NCBI GenBank assembly: GCA_036362985.1
Contig: JAYGXS010000003.1
Span: 76,957,738-77,021,737 of the forward strand
Origin: Ligula intestinalis
Taxonomy: Eukaryota; Platyhelminthes; Cestoda; Diphyllobothriidea; Diphyllobothriidae
Direction: 5' to 3'
DNA length: 64,000 nt
Positions 11,931-24,537 of this stretch are shown here, piece by piece. Under the pieces are notes generated by a model that had not been told where the DNA came from, made no database searches, and saw only the letters and a list, made by a program, of their open reading frames with translations. Positions within the stretch are counted from its first letter, which is position 1, and each line of letters opens with the position of its first letter. The position numbers and the translations under genes are program-made.

Positions 11931-14699
11931 TTACTAACGAACTGTTTTTTTCAGCATAATTATATGTATATAACTTTCTTTATAACTAAGATCTTACTCA
12001 TTTCGAAGGCTTTTTTGCGCTTTCGGACTTCCATTAGCGATCGGTCAGTCTCCATCAATCTTTGCTTGAGCTTCAATCTAGAAGCCTCACAGACCATCAC
12101 ACGACAGCCTGAAGTATAGGCAGAGGGGACTACCACAAAAATCTAACGTGGCGGTCAAAGGGCGCTTCTGGAAACTTAAGTTCCTACAAACTTGGGATTG
12201 AGTAAGACCAAAAATGATTATTCATATCCTTATTGAAACCTCCTGCAGCTTATCTAGATGCAAAAGGGAACGAAATATCGTCAACCAAAACAGGCCATTT
12301 ATAATGGCTAACCTTTGTTTACAAAGAAACACAAAAGCAGCAATATTACTTTTGTTATAAAGAGCTTTTTTAAAAAGAGTCAAAAACCCGTAAATTTCAC
12401 GATAAAAGTGCAAACTTAATTTGTAGAATAGCATATTGCACACAGGTTCAAATAATTGGAATATTTAAAGGTATAACTACGGCAGCTATTAAAAACCTAT
12501 CCCACACGAAGGTGTACTTTGGAAGAAAGTCAGCTGGTAAAAGTTTGACGAAGTTTTCAAAATGGGATCGCACACTGTAAATCAAAATGTCCCCTTTAAG
12601 AATTTATCGATATGTGGTCAATCCGGCGGGGCTGATTCCTTCTGATTACGTTTGCACAAACTCTCGGTTTTCGTAAGGGCACATGTCGGGAGTCTTTTCA
12701 CCAACCTAAAAAAGAAAACTGGAATAGCATTATTATGCATAATCATAAAAACTCCATTCCTATGGATTAGGATAATTTTCCTCCTAAAAATTGTTGGATG
12801 TTTGCCAACGACGGTGGCAATCTTGACAGTCGTCGGCAACCAGAAGGTCTAAGGGTGCATTACCATCTTGAGGAATTTTCTGACATTTTTGGCTGGCCAG
12901 ACACCAAATGTGTGGGTCCTGCCTGAGGCAACGGTGTACCTACCCTCCACAGTATGGTTAGCCATTTCACAGAGGAGATCTCGCCTCTTTATTGCAAAAT
13001 GATGATACCCCGGAAAGCAGCCGAACCCGGATGTTCGCAAGCCGGTGACTGCACTGTTCACCAAGTTTACTCTTCTCTTCCGATAGGAAATAAGCCACCC
13101 ACAAAATATCATGCGGCACTTGCGACGTAGTAGCCTGTGGTCAAATGGAAAAATTAGATCTATTACTAGAAGCGGGCATCAATTTGCAGAAAGGAGACGA
13201 GGTCATACGTCACAGATGACCGAGCATGCTCTAGATACTGGGTACAACTTTTCTTGGGGCAAAAATCGCGGTGGATGCCTTGAAGCTCCACACTGAAACG
13301 TCAAATGTTGTTACTCTCTGTCCGCACTATAAGAGCTATTTCGCAGTACTTCCGCATCAAATTGTTACTAGGCAGCAGTGCAAGTCAGTACTTGGAAGTC
13401 ACGTTGGATATCAGAAGGAAATAAAGACGGACCGGTTATATCTAAAGTTCTCGCGGCCGGGTCCCTAGCCAACGTCAATTGAGGATGAAGTCAAGAGGTC
13501 CCTGATTAAACCTGCGCAGCACAAACTTTCGTTAGGTTGGCGGGTCTCAGCTTCGGGTACCGAAGAACAAAGGCACTGTTGACATCAGCCCCTTCCTCCC
13601 TCTCACTTCCAGGACCGTATACTTTCTGCCGGTCGAGGTTATTGTCACTCCGCACCCCCACCCCTCCGTCCCTGCGGGTTGTTCTCTCAGTGGATATGAC
13701 AAGTTTCGTCAAATTTAGCATTGACATGGATACACACTTACCCACCCCACTAGTCCCGCCCCAAAGTCCTGTTTACTTGGTGTGGCCGCTGATCACACAC
13801 ACACACACGCACCATTGTTCTCCCTCCCTCCCCCCCCCCCAACCCATTACTTTGGGTCCACTCCAAAATATCCGGTCCATCCCCTCCCCATGACACGCAG
13901 TAGGGGAGAGCGGCTTGGTGTGCAGCGTGTGGTTCTAGCCTGACGGTATAGGCGCCTCCTTGTACCCCTTCGCGGGGCTTTCCTTCTTAAGACAACGCGA
14001 CCCGTGTGTCGCGTGATGACTGGGCAGCGCGTGGAAACGGGGGCGGCGGCGAGAGGGGGGAGGCGCATCGTACGTGGGGCTACACAGAGGACGAAGACGA
14101 TAAAAAAGGGGGGAGGAGCAGGGCTCTGGCTGCCGTTAGTGCCGTACTGGCAGGTGTGCGAATTGCTCCGATCCGAATGCGCTAGCGGATAAATCACAAG
14201 CTCGCGTCTGCCCGCGCGAACGGAAACGCAGACCGGATGCGCAGATCTCAGCTGGCCGCTGACATGATACTCAAGTTCTGGCCTAATGATTCGCACAGCT
14301 TATGAATCTAATCTGCTAAAAACAGACATTTACTTAAGTCAGTAGTGCTACCTCCCAAGGAAATCGGCTTGACTATCGAAGACCCGACAGTTTGGCCATC
14401 GATTCAGACTATGTTTGCCGTGTGCTCCGCAGCAGGATGACGGTGACTTATGCGCAGAGCCATCGACCTCATTTACTATTCCTATTCATTCACAGGGCCT
14501 CAACCATGGTTCGAGCCGGTCAGCGGACTGGTGTAGAGAATGTGTGCAGCTGCTGCCTTGCCTAATGACTTTGTCCGCGTGTACTACGTACGCCACCTCC
14601 CAAACACAAGCACCCGGCTTTAGAGGAAAAGGCGGGTGATCAACTCGCACCTCATACGCCAGAGGTAATGGTTATTGTGGCCCTATCCTCAGTCGAGCG
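11931..14699. other. non-coding stretch, no gene recognised
   Basis: AT-rich from about 11,930 to 12,800, then GC-richer. Open frames at 13.5-14.3 kb overlap on both strands and contain a (CA)n run (about 13,793-13,808) and a C run (about 13,829-13,841). No domain or exon border could be supported. Around 14,400-14,660 the sequence has a patterned look (cactacg, acgccacctcccaaac) that may be an old repeat next to the RTE fragment. Confidence 0.4.
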
Positions 14700-15290
14700 G
14701 TCAGCCACTCCACAAAACACGCCTAGCGCTGACTCTGAGGTATGTGTGCGATCGCCGGTCGACAACATTCCAAACCAGTGACGCGCGCGCCATAATCCGA
14801 TCAGGAGAGCTGCATTTTCGCAGGATTTCCCTCACTCTCTCGCGATTCACTCTGCCGAAGGCTTTCGTAGGATCCGCAAGGGTAGTGCAGAAGCGGATTC
14901 GCATATCCTGACACGTCTTTTGTAGCTGATGAAGGGGTAAGTTCGTGTCGGTTGTTCGACGCTGTTGTTGAAAGCCATATTTTCTTCTTGGGCGTGGCAA
15001 CGGACTGTTAAGGGGAATGTGGAGGAAGATCTTCCCGGTGATTTTGAATAGTGAGGTGTCTCTGTGGTTATCATAGAGTCGCCAGTTGCTTTTCCGCTTG
15101 TAGAGATGGACGACAGTCGCGTCCTTGAAATCTCGCCACGTCTTCCGCACTATCGTTGCAGGTTCCGCCATCAGCCACGACCACCCTACTTACACAATTC
15201 CTCCGAGATTGAGCCGGATTCCAGTGCTTTTCCGTTGCTCCTTTTGCACGGCCCGGGTGGTTTATGGCAGGGAAGGTAGGAGCTTAGTTC
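14700..15290 (-). mobile_element. RTE-type LINE fragment with reverse transcriptase remains
   Basis: The minus-strand frame 15,171-14,701 reads WRDFKDATVVHLYKRKSN, then a YDNHRDTSLFKITGKIF stretch, then an RTTDTNLPLHQLQKTCQ and ADPTKAFGRVNRE stretch. This order matches the N-terminal half of RTE-clade reverse transcriptases (WKDATIVxLYKxKG, CxNxRGISLL, GKIxARILL, FRxxRGTTD, DLTKAFDTVNRE). Several conserved residues are substituted and the catalytic YxDD region is absent. Upstream on the same strand to about 15,290, frameshifted codons resemble the preceding KAPGSDxIPAE region. This is an inactive fragment truncated at both ends. Confidence 0.8.
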
Positions 15291-15519
15291 CATGTTAGTT
15301 TCCACTTGGGGGAGCCATTCAATTATTTATCCGTCAGAGGTGTTGCACCATCGGAGCTGTGAAGTGGTACGGTTCACTTAATGCAGTGGCTATAGACAGA
15401 ACCTTGGCTTGCGCGTGCATTTTTTTGTATCATGAAGTGCACTTTCATAGCCTCCACCTTACTCGTTCTTCTCACGAGATCCCTTATCTTCTTCTGACAA
15501 GGCCCGGTCGGAAATCATT

Positions 15520-15720
15520 GCCGGTAAAGACAAATGGAGGCTAAAATGGCCATTTTTGGCTTATTAGCCATCGTCGGTCAGTCGTACTCAACCCAAAGTG
15601 GTGCCTGACCCGAGGCTCCAATCCATGACCTTTTGGTCAAAAGTTTAACGCTGCAACTGCTGAATCACGGGTTCGTTGTCTTGCCGGTTCAGGTCGGGAA
15701 TAGCCATGGATGAGTGGGGT
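15520..15720 (-). repeat. S1 SINE copy, minus strand
   Basis: Reverse-strand S1: attgccggtaaagacaaatg, atttttggcttattagccat, tactcaaccc, then a head with the reversed A-box-like segment aatcacgggttcgttgtctt and the leader ttgccggttcagg. Confidence 0.7.
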
Positions 15721-17039
15721 CGCATTTGTGGACAACTCTAAACGACTGGTCGGCGCGTGCCCCACACTGGATAGTCCCTTCTTCCTCACACGTACAACAC
15801 TGTTTTAGAGGGGTAATAGGGTCTGAAACCCCACAGAAGTGAGATGGCCCTAGAAATGAAACTAAGAAATAAGTAGCCATAACAGTCTGACCCTTTGTCC
15901 TTTGTGGGGCAGAGTTCCCACGTCTATCGTCAACCTCCCAAGTGTCAGAATATGATGAATATGTTAAATAGCCCTGAGGATGGGTGCGTCTTCACTCTCT
16001 CATGCACAAGTTGACTTTTAGGGCTCATCACACAGGGGATGAGGTTGGACGCAGTGTAAGGCTTCGTTCATGTCGGGTTTTTGAAACTGAACTGTATGCT
16101 CTCCATTTGCGCGTAAAATATATTTATGTACGGATTTCCTTACGTACGCTTATCCGAACTACAATGATGAGGTCACCCGTGCACGGCGTTAGCCCCGTTT
16201 TGAAAGAAATCAAATTATCGCCTAAATTGTATGACCTATTAAAGAACTATTCCTCATGATGTCGAAAGTTTAAGTTCTCTGCCAATATGCATCGTTTGCG
16301 ACCTTCCGACGTCCTGTGGTGTATGAGCCCAATTTTATCCACGGTAACTGGAAGGATTTTATTTTCCTGCAAATTTTGGAATGCTGATGCGGATTGAGAG
16401 CGAACCTCGGGACACAACGGGATGAGTGAGTCCCGCAACCGATCGGTGAGAGTGTGGGAGCCTGCCCCCCCCCTCTCAGCGCTGCCATGATCACTCTTCT
16501 GCCTGCTCTATCAACTTGGCCAGTCAATCGATTTTTGGCGCATCGCTGATTACTGGTTCACACTGGACTCGCCTCGCCACTTGTGATGACTGATCTGCTA
16601 AGCGTGAATTAGCAGTCAAATCAGTCAAGCAGTCAATCGATTTTTGCGTACCGCTGATAACTAATATGCACCGGGTTTGTGGTCAGCGCTGGCATAAACA
16701 CACTTCACACTAAGCCCATTCAATAGGCAAGGTGGAACGCACTCGGCCTTTCGCCCCGGTGCACGGCAGACGCGAGGCTGCGGCCCTCTCTCTCTCGCTC
16801 CTCATGGTCGAACTCCACCCCAGGCCGAGTCAACCCTTCTGTTAATTCTTCTTCTACTTATTCTGTACAGAATACAAACTCCTTCTACCTTGGCTTCCAT
16901 GACTTCTATCTTCTTCTCAGGAACCGGACCTAGAAGACCGCAGTAGTTAGGGTTTAACCGGCTTAGCCTTAACTCCTTTGCGATAAGAGCCTTTCTACCA
17001 TTTTGTATGTTCCTGCTCGAAGCTAGCGAGACAACGAAC
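15721..17039. other. non-coding stretch with a local duplication
   Basis: No gene recognised. Two related segments of about 35 bp, both starting cagtcaatcgatttttg, occur at about 16,523 and 16,630. A lone S1 terminal motif (gggacacaacgggatgagtg) is at about 16,409. Positions 16,860-16,965 are the second copy of the repeat segment seen at 7,370-7,475. Confidence 0.5.
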
Positions 17040-17195
17040 CTGCGGCACAATGATAAGTGCGTGAGATTTTTAATAAAAAAGGTCGCGGATCCGAACCCTG
17101 GGGTTGGGGTTAGCGTGTTGATAATGGCTACTATGCCATAAATGGCCATTCCAATCTCCTTTGTCTGTGTCAATACTGCATTTCTGCATATATGT
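17040..17195 (+). repeat. S1 SINE copy, plus strand
   Basis: A degraded head (gcggcacaatgataagtg) is followed by the B box ggtcgcggatccgaaccc, the body ccataaatggccattcc, and the block tctcctttgtctgtgtcaat. Confidence 0.65.
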
Positions 17196-17315
17196 GTGTC
17201 GCACGCTTGTACGGCAGTGATTAAGAACGGGCAACTGAGTCTGTGTCGGCGGACGAACTGACAGACCCCTGTCATGAGTCAGTATTCAGAAACCTGCTTG
17301 GAGCGCAGTCATCAA

Positions 17316-17317
<2 letters not shown>

Positions 17318-17350
<33 letters not shown>

Positions 17351-17363
17351 GCAACAACAACAA
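17318..17363 (+). repeat. (AAC)n microsatellite, about 46 bp
   Basis: An AAC array with one interrupting G. Confidence 0.95.
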
Positions 17364-20319
17364 ACTTCCAAAAAAGGTGTCAGGTAGACAGATCAGACTG
17401 TACAGCTGTAATATTCTTCGCATAAAAATTGGCATCTAGTTGGCACAGGTCAATTCGCTGGGGTTTTCAAATTTGTTTATGGGGTAAGTGAGGTGCGGGG
17501 GGGTAGTCGTGTCGGTAGTCTGTATAAGTGGATAAGGAGTTACTCAAATGTATTCTTTCGATATACAGCACCTACCAGTATGTCGGGTCCTCGGGTAACT
17601 GGACTCTCGCGGAAATCAGTGTAACAATGTCACCTTCCGAAATCGTGCCATAAGGCCGCTACTAGCCCAGCAATAATGATTGATGCGTTTCTTTTGACAA
17701 CACCGCCCACATAGGAGCTCTATAGACTCATTCTGAAAAGTGGAAAGAGGTAAGGTTTTAAGTGTAAAAAGTTGTTTTATGCATACTGCTGTATTAGCCA
17801 GGTAGGATTTTGTGGTTATAATGGGTTGTATCCACGACAAGTCGCTAAAACTTTACTTAAACTGACAGTCATTCAATCCAAAAGGGCAGAGTGGATTGTG
17901 GAATGCTTGCTTCAGGCATTCCGTAAAAGCAGTTACATGTTGGTAGCTAGTCCGACACGCTACTGACGCCAAGATGCCCCGTGAAGACGTCTTCGGGGGG
18001 GGGGGGGAGTTGGGGGTGAGGAGGACGTGGATTTCACTGTGAGGATTATGAGAGTGACGTTTTATTTTGGAAGTATAATTCCAAATTTTCCAGCAAAAAC
18101 GCCCTCCATTCACTATGAATAAAATAAGGCACACACATGCGAGTTGTGCTAGCCCTTCTTGTCTGTCAACTGGCAATAAATAAGTCAAGTAATTAAGGAC
18201 GGACTGACTGACTGACTGACTGTCCATGAAACATCAGATGTCATGAGAAATATTTTCCGAAACTGCCCCCTTTTATTCGCCATCAGAAGCCTTTTAGCTC
18301 TGAAGATATTCCACATTTATTATTCAAATTATGGATTATTCACGCAAGCAGCTAGCGTAGTTCCGGTGACTCAGTAGCTAGAGGACCCACCACGAATCTC
18401 ATGCGTCATGTTGGTCATTATCTCAAAAGTCAGACAGATCTGCAGTTTCTAAATGATGGGTCAAGCAATTCGCTGATTGAATTCTGGATGAGATTACACA
18501 TCCACTCAACTCTGAATTACTGACTGTGAAGTCTTACCGAGGCTTCCGGCATATGTTCTGCCATACATCGGCATATAAGTATTCTGTACTCCCAAAAGCT
18601 GATATTGGACCTGTCTTCACAATATCGGTGTATTTTATGTTAACCTCTAGAGTTGTGAGTATTTTATAAAGGTATCCCTTGGTCTTAGTGACTGGAATCA
18701 TCTTTTACTGAGCATTTTGGATGCTACCTCCAAAATAAAGCGTCCTTCCTCTATCTCTGCCTATTGCCATGGACTGCAGTACTTCAGCGTTTCCAGTCTC
18801 TCGCCAGGAGTTGTTTCGCACTTGACTGCACCACCTCCCAGCGGTGTGAATGGAAGTTTACCGGTAGCACCAGCTAAGTGTGCAAACGACGCAGGGAGGT
18901 CGAGGAGAGAGAGAGAGAGGGAGGGCGCGCGATCAGCACCGAAGGTGGCAGCGCTCTCACATTCACAGCCGTCCTACCGGGCCGCATGGCCTGCCGGCAG
19001 TTTTAAGTTTGTCCACTTGACCAATCGTGTGTACCCACATCTCTCCGGCCCCCACCCCTCCCTTACCCGCAGGTGCATACAAAAACTGGCCCCTACAGTT
19101 ATGAGCCCTTCTATCGTGCGACATTAGTGGATGGGGAGGCAGACGCAAATGTGACAGGTATAAATGAACCCTCGGTAGAGAGAGAGAGACCGGCTTGCTT
19201 ACTTGCTTGCGACCATACTTCCTGTCTGACATTTGCGTTGGCAACGCCGCAACCGCCCCCCCCCCAACATTTGAGGGAGCATGCGGTGCATCACTTAGTC
19301 GCTACCGCACGCGCGCGCGCACACACATAGAGGCTCGCTGCCGCGTGCGAGCACGGCCGCACTTCACCTGTTTTTGCATGCGGACAGCGTCGCGCACTGT
19401 CTGTGGCCGCCGAGGCAGTGGACGATTCTCATGTGACAAGTTCAAACCCCAGCAGCGGGTGCTGCCTCTCGCTTTCTCTCTCTCGCACACACACACACAC
19501 ATATTAGCCACTGACATGGTCGCCAAAGTGGCACCACCTCGGGGGTGACGCGGATGGACAGGCAGGTGGTGCTGGGGGGCGGACGGGCGGACGGGGGGGG
19601 AGGGGGGCGTTTAGGGTTATGCTGTGGATGGCGAGGTCATGAGAGCACCAGCAGCAGCAGCAGTGGCCGAGAGCACCACCAGCGGCAGGCGGTTATAGTA
19701 CTTCCGGCCCTGCGAAATGGCCGTCCGCGCGGGGTCTGGCAGCGGGGACATCGATTCTGTGCGCACGCGTAAACAATCTGACCGTATAGTTCGAAAAATA
19801 GGCCTCTCTCTCGCTCTGCCGGCACAGGAGTCTGCGAATTAACCACACAGTGTCGGCGCACATGTCGATAACAAAAGTAGCTTCCGTTCAAGTCACTGAA
19901 ATATCTCACGCCATGCAGTAGTCCGCGAGCAGGACTTTGCTGTGGAAGTTGGTAGTTGCCCTGCCGCCTAACGAGGTGACAATCAAGAAGCAAAACGACA
20001 ACAGCAACAAAAAACACTTTTGGATTTCGACGAACGAAATTGGCAAAAAAAGCAGAGCTTGACTGCTTCCACAGTGAGAAAACTCACAATCTATTAAATG
20101 CGTGAAACCACGGGAGACCGCTCGGGATAAACCACACGCGTACATAATGAAGCCTTCCTACAGCATCTCCTCCGTCCTGCTTACTGTGAAAGGCTCTGCC
20201 TCGCTTCTGCCTCTTTCTTCAAATCCCGATTATTTGATGTTAGTAGTCACTACTTGTACCTTCCGATTTTCGTTTTCCAGTTAAATTTTAATGCACACCT
20301 GCAACTCTATCCACTGGAT
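17364..20319. other. non-coding stretch rich in simple repeats
   Basis: No gene recognised. Contains 13 G at 17,995-18,007, (GACT)n at 18,201-18,222, GA-rich purine tracts near 18,900-18,925, alternating CG/CA near 19,305-19,328, (AC)n near 19,486-19,502 and a short CAG run near 19,650-19,664. Long open frames from 18.7 to 20.0 kb occur on both strands and pass through these tracts, so they are not credible genes. Confidence 0.5.
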
Positions 20320-20560
20320 TAGAAACGGTCGGCGCAACAGACTTTGACGAATGCTCGTATGAAACCACCCAGGCAAAGCGTGATTCGATGGACGGACCCC
20401 AGCTGGGGAGTGCTTGTGACACACGTGGACCGGGGCTGAACACGGAGCCAGTCATCTTGGATTTGGTGGTGCACCACCCGAGGCTGGGTATGGCCATTTG
20501 CTGGCAACTAATGAGTCAGAAATGGGCATTTAAGGCTCCTTCTTCTTCGCCAGTAATATT
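20320..20560 (+). repeat. S1 SINE copy, plus strand, diverged
   Basis: Contains gaggctgggtatggcc, actaatgagtcagaaatggg and cttcttcgccagtaat in the S1 order. The head is largely eroded. Confidence 0.5.
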
Positions 20561-21459
20561 CATCTTTTATTTGCTGTCCAATTTAGGCGTATCGGGCATG
20601 GGGGCAGAGGGAGGGGAGAGAATGTGGTCGATAATGGTAATTTATTAAAAATCCTGTGTAAAATCACGCGTATTTCACCCTCCCCCTCCCCCCCACCAAA
20701 GTGAAAACGTTGAACACATGGAAGGATAACTTTTGGATGAGGTGCTTTCTGTTTGTAAGTAATTGAGCAACAGAATGCGCAAAATATTTACAATTTGGGC
20801 AGAATTTCTGTATTTATATGGTAAAGATATAACGGAGCGTCACAGTATACAAAGTTAGCGAAGATATCAGCATTCTACCAACCGACGAAGGTGGTTACGA
20901 TTGAGACACAAAGCAAGAAGATGACACCAAGGTTAAAATACAACTCCACTTAGTAACCTTTAACTGCCGAGCCTAGAAATCCGCAAAATCATGTCCAGGC
21001 TTCTAGACCGTGCACTTAGAGGCTTACATTAATGTTTTGTCTGCGGACGCTATGCTTGCCTTCACTGATTTTTGTCTGGCAGTGAGCACTTCTTTTGCCG
21101 AACAATTTTCCTGGTAATTTAAATTTAAATCTCTGGATTTACCAATGTTTGGCTTTTTGGTGAATGTTGTTGTGCGAAAATTGCAATCTATAGCTCACCC
21201 AGCAGTTAACCCTAAATGTGGCTGTTCTTCATTGACGACACATTCGTTATGGTATAGCAAGACCAAATAATTAATAGTCTGCAGCAAACGTTACTCATTT
21301 ATTTTGCCAGAGCATCAACGTACCTTCTAAATAGAGGTGTTTACACCGAGAGATAAGCACCCATCGATCGGTTTCAGAACTCATTAATCCTTTTGTGCTT
21401 TCGGGTTAAATTTGTAGCCCCATTACATAATGGTTAATGAGATAGGCACATGAACGTTG
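20561..21459. other. non-coding stretch, nothing recognised
   Basis: Increasingly AT-rich, with no credible frame. Confidence 0.45.
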
Positions 21460-21600
21460 CTCAAAACGGCAAAAAAGACAGGAATGGTCATTTCTGCCTC
21501 ATTATTCGTCCTCAGTCGGTCATACCCAACCCCTTGGGTGGGATACCACTTGTTTGAGAGCGTGTCCAGAGCCTCTGAGGAATCAGTGATTCCAGAAACT
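21460..21600 (-). repeat. S1 SINE body, minus strand
   Basis: Reverse-strand blocks aaaaaagacaggaatggtca, tctgcctcattattcgtcc and gtcatacccaacccc. It is head to head with the following plus-strand copy. Confidence 0.65.
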
Positions 21601-21632
21601 GATCGGTGAGCTCCCATCGACCACTGTGCTCA

Positions 21633-21895
21633 GTCCCGATCGAAAACCGGCAAGGAGAAACAAGCCCGCAGCACAGTAATTGGAACGTTAGACTTCTACC
21701 AAAGTAGGTCGCGGGTTCGAATCTCGGTTGATCCACACCTAGGAGTGAGTATGACTGGCTGATGACAGTTAATATAACCGAAATCATCATTCCGGTTTCC
21801 CTTATCTTTGTCGATTCCACTACAATATCTGTCTGAAATCACTAAGCGACTGCCTTCGATTGGTCTTCCAGGCATAACGGAACAAGTATGTTCCT
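21633..21895 (+). repeat. near full-length S1 SINE (about 263 bp), best head
   Basis: Leader cccgatcgaaaaccggcaag, then a tRNA-like head with B box ggtcgcgggttcgaatctcg, body gtatgactggctgatgacag, block cccttatctttgtcgat, and the terminal motif ccaggcataacggaacaag. This copy gives the clearest start-to-end view of the family. The B box agrees with the Pol III consensus GGTTCGANTCC. Confidence 0.75.
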
Positions 21896-23424
21896 CAATC
21901 AGATAGATTGGTCAGCGCCTTACTCCCATGTATACATGTGTACACATTTTTATTTTGAAGTGCTCTTTCTAGCGTCTGCTAGAATGCGTTGCGAATTTCG
22001 CCCTACTCTAGGAAACGTAGACTCTGATCCACTTTGAGCGAAGCCCATCAATGTGGATTGCTCAATCTCAACCTTCTTCGCCAAGACTGCCGCAGAGATA
22101 ATATGCAATGCCTGATGTTTTTAGTGCAACTCCTTGTCAAACGAATTAATGTAATAAAAACTTCCTCATCTAAAAGGATACCTGATAAAATATGCAAGCG
22201 AAAAATGTAGATTTCAAGATGACGTGAAATATTTTTTTGCTAGATTGATGTAATAGCCTCCACCAATTACGAATAAAACCTTAAGCACCGGCAGTTAGAA
22301 TGTCCCCTCAACATTGCTGCAAATCTACTCTGATAAATCAATTCAAATAGCACCCCCATAACCACTATTCAGCTGCTACAGGGAAAGCATAATGTCTACC
22401 ATGATCTGGTACAAACCTTAAAAAAGCATTAAAGAAATCGCTGAACAGGACATACAGACTTGAAGTATAATTCCACAACAAAACTCTCAGCCTAGTCCCG
22501 CGGAAGTTGCCATCGTGCGAACAGAAGCAGAAATTGAAAGTCGTACGAAGAATTTCGCCTTTTTTGCGGACCATTCAAGCCCTTATTTCTCGCTCTGCGT
22601 GCAGATAAGTCCACGTTCTGGTCGGGAGAAAGAATGAAAAATATAATATTAGAATATTTTCTCGCATCAAGGCACTCATCAGCCAATGACGCAGAGACTT
22701 CCTGTGCTCTTATTGAGTGCAGGGCGAAGAGAAATCAGCAATAAACAGACTATTGGATAAGGCGATGAGAACGCTTTTGCTGATTGGCTTGACTGAAATG
22801 CAGCTCATACGGCGCAAGCGCATTTTGAGCACGAAGCGACCAATGACGCGGAGGAGTGCATCGGAGGTGTACTTGTTGAAGCGCAAATGGCGGTTGTCTC
22901 AGAAAATGGCGCTTAGCCTCTCCAGGCGACGTTTTCTGAAGCGGGGGGGGGGGTCTGCTAATGATTGCGAATCAGTGATAAATTTCTGGGTTGACGGAAG
23001 CAGTAGACAGCACTTCAAGAAAGGCCATTTTCGCACTCATACTACAAATATAACGTCACCTATGCAGCCTCCTTTTCGAGGACCAAGTCCTTACCGTTTC
23101 CAGCCTGGCAAGTTGCTGGTTACTCACGCAAAATTTATCCAGCCAAAAACCGATAAAATGAGATGCCTCCGTAGAGGGGTGGCAGCTCAATATGGGTTTT
23201 AAATACTGGTATTCTAAGCCAACTCCCAGAGATCAGAATCACTTCTTAGTCTCAAATAACGTCGTATAAATTCCTGAAAGTGTATGAGAGCAAAGGCGAA
23301 CGATAGTTCAATTGTTCAAAAACCATATAAACGTACTTTTGAAGCGTGCTAAGAGATCAGGACCTCACCCCCGCGCAGGCTGTGCTTTAGAGCTCCACAA
23401 GCTGCCGCAGAGCGATAAGTAATA
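21896..23424. other. non-coding stretch with a GC-richer CCAAT-containing island
   Basis: No gene recognised. The identical 10-mer CCAATGACGC occurs at 22,683-22,692 and 22,840-22,849 in the same orientation. Eleven G residues lie at 22,943-22,953. A frame of about 160 codons across 22,717-23,202 on the plus strand runs through the G tract, is basic in composition and resembles no known protein. Confidence 0.45.
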
Positions 23425-23560
23425 TAGGCAGAAACAGATCGCAGAAAAAGACAAAAGAAGCTAAAATTCGCATTTCTGGCTTAATGGCCATCAGCAAACT
23501 TGCAGCACAGGGGAATTTAATTCGTGCTCGTTTGTCACTGAGTCGAGCGTTCCACCCAAT
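23425..23560 (-). repeat. S1 SINE body, minus strand
   Basis: Reverse-strand blocks ataggcagaaacagatcgca, gaaaaagacaaaagaagct and catttctggcttaatggcc. The head is missing or eroded. Confidence 0.6.
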
Positions 23561-23639
23561 GATGCAGTACAACTCTCTGCGACGATCGGCTGTGCCTCTT
23601 AACCCGATGCGATAACGCAGCTCCGATAAGCTTAGTATT

Positions 23640-23800
23640 TTCGATCGAAACTAACAAAAAAACGAGCCCGTGGTCCAAATGGTTGAGCGTTGGCTCAATG
23701 GCAAACGACACACAGTTCGACTATCGGGTGCTATAAACCTGGGATTGTGCATGGCTGGCAGATGACAGTCAATAAACTAGAAATGAACATTTAAATGTTA
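23640..23800 (+). repeat. S1 SINE copy, plus strand
   Basis: Leader tttcgatcgaaactaac, head acgagcccgtggtccaaatg then gttgagcg, body tgcatggctggcagatgaca and caataaactagaaatgaac. The B box is lost, apparently through a rearranged central segment. Confidence 0.65.
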
Positions 23801-23884
23801 GATGGTCAGTAATGTTAGACTGCTTAGGACAATAGGCACTTTTCGGCTGCTAGTGGAGCTCGAAAGTTAGTTCTGCATATGGAT

Positions 23885-24055
23885 CTGATCGAAAAGAGCC
23901 TGCAACTCAACGGTTACGGTATTGGAATTCTAACCAACGGGTTGCGGCATTGCAACGACTGGGGTTGTGTATGCCTGACTGATGACGGTCAATGAGCCAT
24001 AAACTACTATTCCAGTCTTCCTTGTTTTTTTCGGTCATCTCATTCTACAGGTACA
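23885..24055 (+). repeat. S1 SINE copy, plus strand
   Basis: Leader ctgatcgaaaagagcc, A-box-like caactcaacggttacgg, body tgcctgactgatgacggtca and atgagccataaactac, then cttccttgtttttttcggtc. Confidence 0.65.
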
Positions 24056-24291
24056 CCGTAAAACGAGATTCTGCGAATGACTAGAGTGATGGTTGTACCA
24101 GAAGCCCAGTGCGTCGTGTAGACTGATTACCATTTTCCGAAACTCTCAATGCTGGCCCTGGTTAGACGTCCCTACAGGTTCTAAGTGAGTGCGTCAGTCC
24201 ATAAAAAAACATAACTAATAATTAGTTTGTTATTAAGTTGGTTTGGCAGATTTGGTTAATTTAGTTGACCCAATTGTGAAATAACTCGCGG

Positions 24292-24370
24292 CATTCGGCG
24301 GGATTCGAACCCGCATAGGAGTGAGGCCTTTTTACGCAAGCCAACGCTCGACCTACTTGAGCTACGAATG
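24292..24370 (-). repeat. tRNA-like segment of S2, left arm
   Basis: On the minus strand, an acceptor-like CATTCG pairs with the distal CGAATG. D arm GCTC/GAGC closes a 9-nt loop. T arm GCGGG-TTCGAAT-CCCGC has a perfect 5-bp stem and carries the B box. The anticodon region (about 24,315-24,344) does not form a proper 5-bp stem with a 7-nt loop, and the segment is 79 nt long. Hence a tRNA-derived SINE head is preferred to a functional tRNA gene. Confidence 0.6.
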
Positions 24371-24537
24371 TTGCGCTTCACACCGTGAGTTTAATCACAC
24401 TTGGATCGATATTACCCACCCAAATTTGCCGCTAATATTGAATTCACCAATACGCAACAGCAAATTGATTGAAAAAGCAGGATTTCCTAAGCAATCATCT
24501 AGAATCCACCAGAATGACTACTAGGTGTGGAGCGCGA

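Noticed and set aside
16802..17275. 157-codon minus-strand frame
   Set aside because: Consists largely of an antisense S1 SINE and another dispersed repeat.
22717..23202. 161-codon plus-strand frame
   Set aside because: Runs through an 11-G tract, has no domain, and has no supporting splice sites or neighbours.
24292..24370. Functional tRNA gene
   Set aside because: No proper anticodon stem-loop, 79-nt length, an inverted copy nearby and shared flanks all point to a SINE head.
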